From Clostridiaceae bacterium (GTDB lineage Bacteria > Bacillota > Clostridia > Saccharofermentanales > DTU023), in NCBI GenBank assembly GCA_012800135.1, contig JAAZJV010000050.1, forward strand, positions 1-5,366: a DNA stretch of 5,366 nt. The letters run 5' to 3'. Both the position numbers and the translations under genes were made by a program. This document shows positions 5,074 to 5,366 of this stretch, one piece after another. The notes beneath the pieces were generated by a model that saw only the letters and a program-made list of their open reading frames with translations, did not search any database and was not told the DNA's origin. Every line of letters starts with the position of its first letter. The stretch's first letter is position 1.

Positions 5074-5366
5074 CTAAGAAGACTCTCCGATCGTTTCAGA
5101 CGGAACTTTTGCTTCGCCGTGACGAACGAAAATCGTTGCCAGAAGCGCTAGGGCGAAGAATATAACGGCGTAGGGAAAGAGAGCGTTGTAATTTTTTGTA
5201 AGGTCGCGAATCCATCCAAACAGAATCGGGCTAATGATTGATGCTGAGAAGGAAAAGAAGTAATAATAGCCAGTGAACCGTCCGATTTGGTCGATTGATG
5301 CAAGTTCCACAACCATGGGAAGGGAGTTGATATTGACACAGGCCCATCCAAATCCGGCACAGGCAA
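5074..5366 (-). CDS. C-terminal end of an MFS transporter (SLC45/GPH-like)
   Basis: The frame stays open to the window edge, so only the last 96 residues are visible; the start lies outside. The fragment begins ACAGFGWACVNINSLPMVV, then has TGYYYFFSFSASIISPILFGW, and LFPYAVIFFALALLATIFV followed by a short polar tail. These are about two and a half hydrophobic helices, matching the last helices of a twelve-helix major facilitator. The GWA-x-VNIN-SLPMVV helix and the GxYTGYYY-like loop (here GRFTGYYYFF) are typical of the SLC45 and glycoside-pentoside-hexuronide symporter group, which often moves sugars with a cation; the substrate here is unknown. It is an inner-membrane protein. An internal ATG at 5316 lies mid-helix and is not the start. 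A hairpin terminator follows the stop codon, separating it from the phosphodiesterase gene on the same strand. Confidence 0.9.
   Translation of the reverse strand, partial: ACAGFGWACVNINSLPMVVELASIDQIGRFTGYYYFFSFSASIISPILFGWIRDLTKNYNALFPYAVIFFALALLATIFVRHGEAKVPSETIGESS

Overview
The window carries six protein genes (two cut by the window edges) in alternating orientations. GC is moderate by eye, near half. Shine-Dalgarno sites are strong (AAGGAG, AAGGGAG, GAGAGG, GGAG). The content (two molybdopterin-related proteins of types common in anaerobic Bacillota, a glycerophosphodiester phosphodiesterase and an SLC45/GPH-like MFS carrier) suggests an anaerobic member of the Bacillota, perhaps Negativicutes or Clostridia. 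That placement is inference from gene type; there is no rRNA or other phylogenetic marker here.

Layout: 1-105 is the unrecognised tail of a + strand gene. 106-350 is a leader region with short repeats that can pair in alternative ways. 351-1367 (+) is a stand-alone molybdopterin-binding (MoCF) domain protein with a cysteine-rich C-terminus; its last 34 bp, including the stop codon, are duplicated in tandem just downstream. 1402-1668 is non-coding and hairpin-rich, and separates this gene from the convergent 1669-2661 (-), a sugar-transfer-type ATP-grasp protein. A divergent gap leads to 2800-3843 (+), a MogA-MOSC fusion. 3844-4123 is a convergent gap with degenerate T-rich repeats. 4124-4879 (-) is a glycerophosphodiester phosphodiesterase, separated by an intrinsic terminator from 5074-5366 (-), the C-terminal end of an MFS transporter.

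Functionally, the MoCF protein and the MogA-MOSC fusion probably both serve molybdenum (or tungsten) cofactor insertion or maturation, although the ATP-grasp gene on the opposite strand lies between them, so they are not in one operon. The ATP-grasp gene, the phosphodiesterase and the transporter have no evident link to this theme. I see no tRNA, rRNA, CRISPR array, insertion sequence or phage gene. The most unusual features are nucleotide-level: alternative hairpins before the MoCF gene, the tandem copy of its stop-codon region, and repeats of the MogA-MOSC stop-codon region in the following gap. None amounts to a demonstrable new system.
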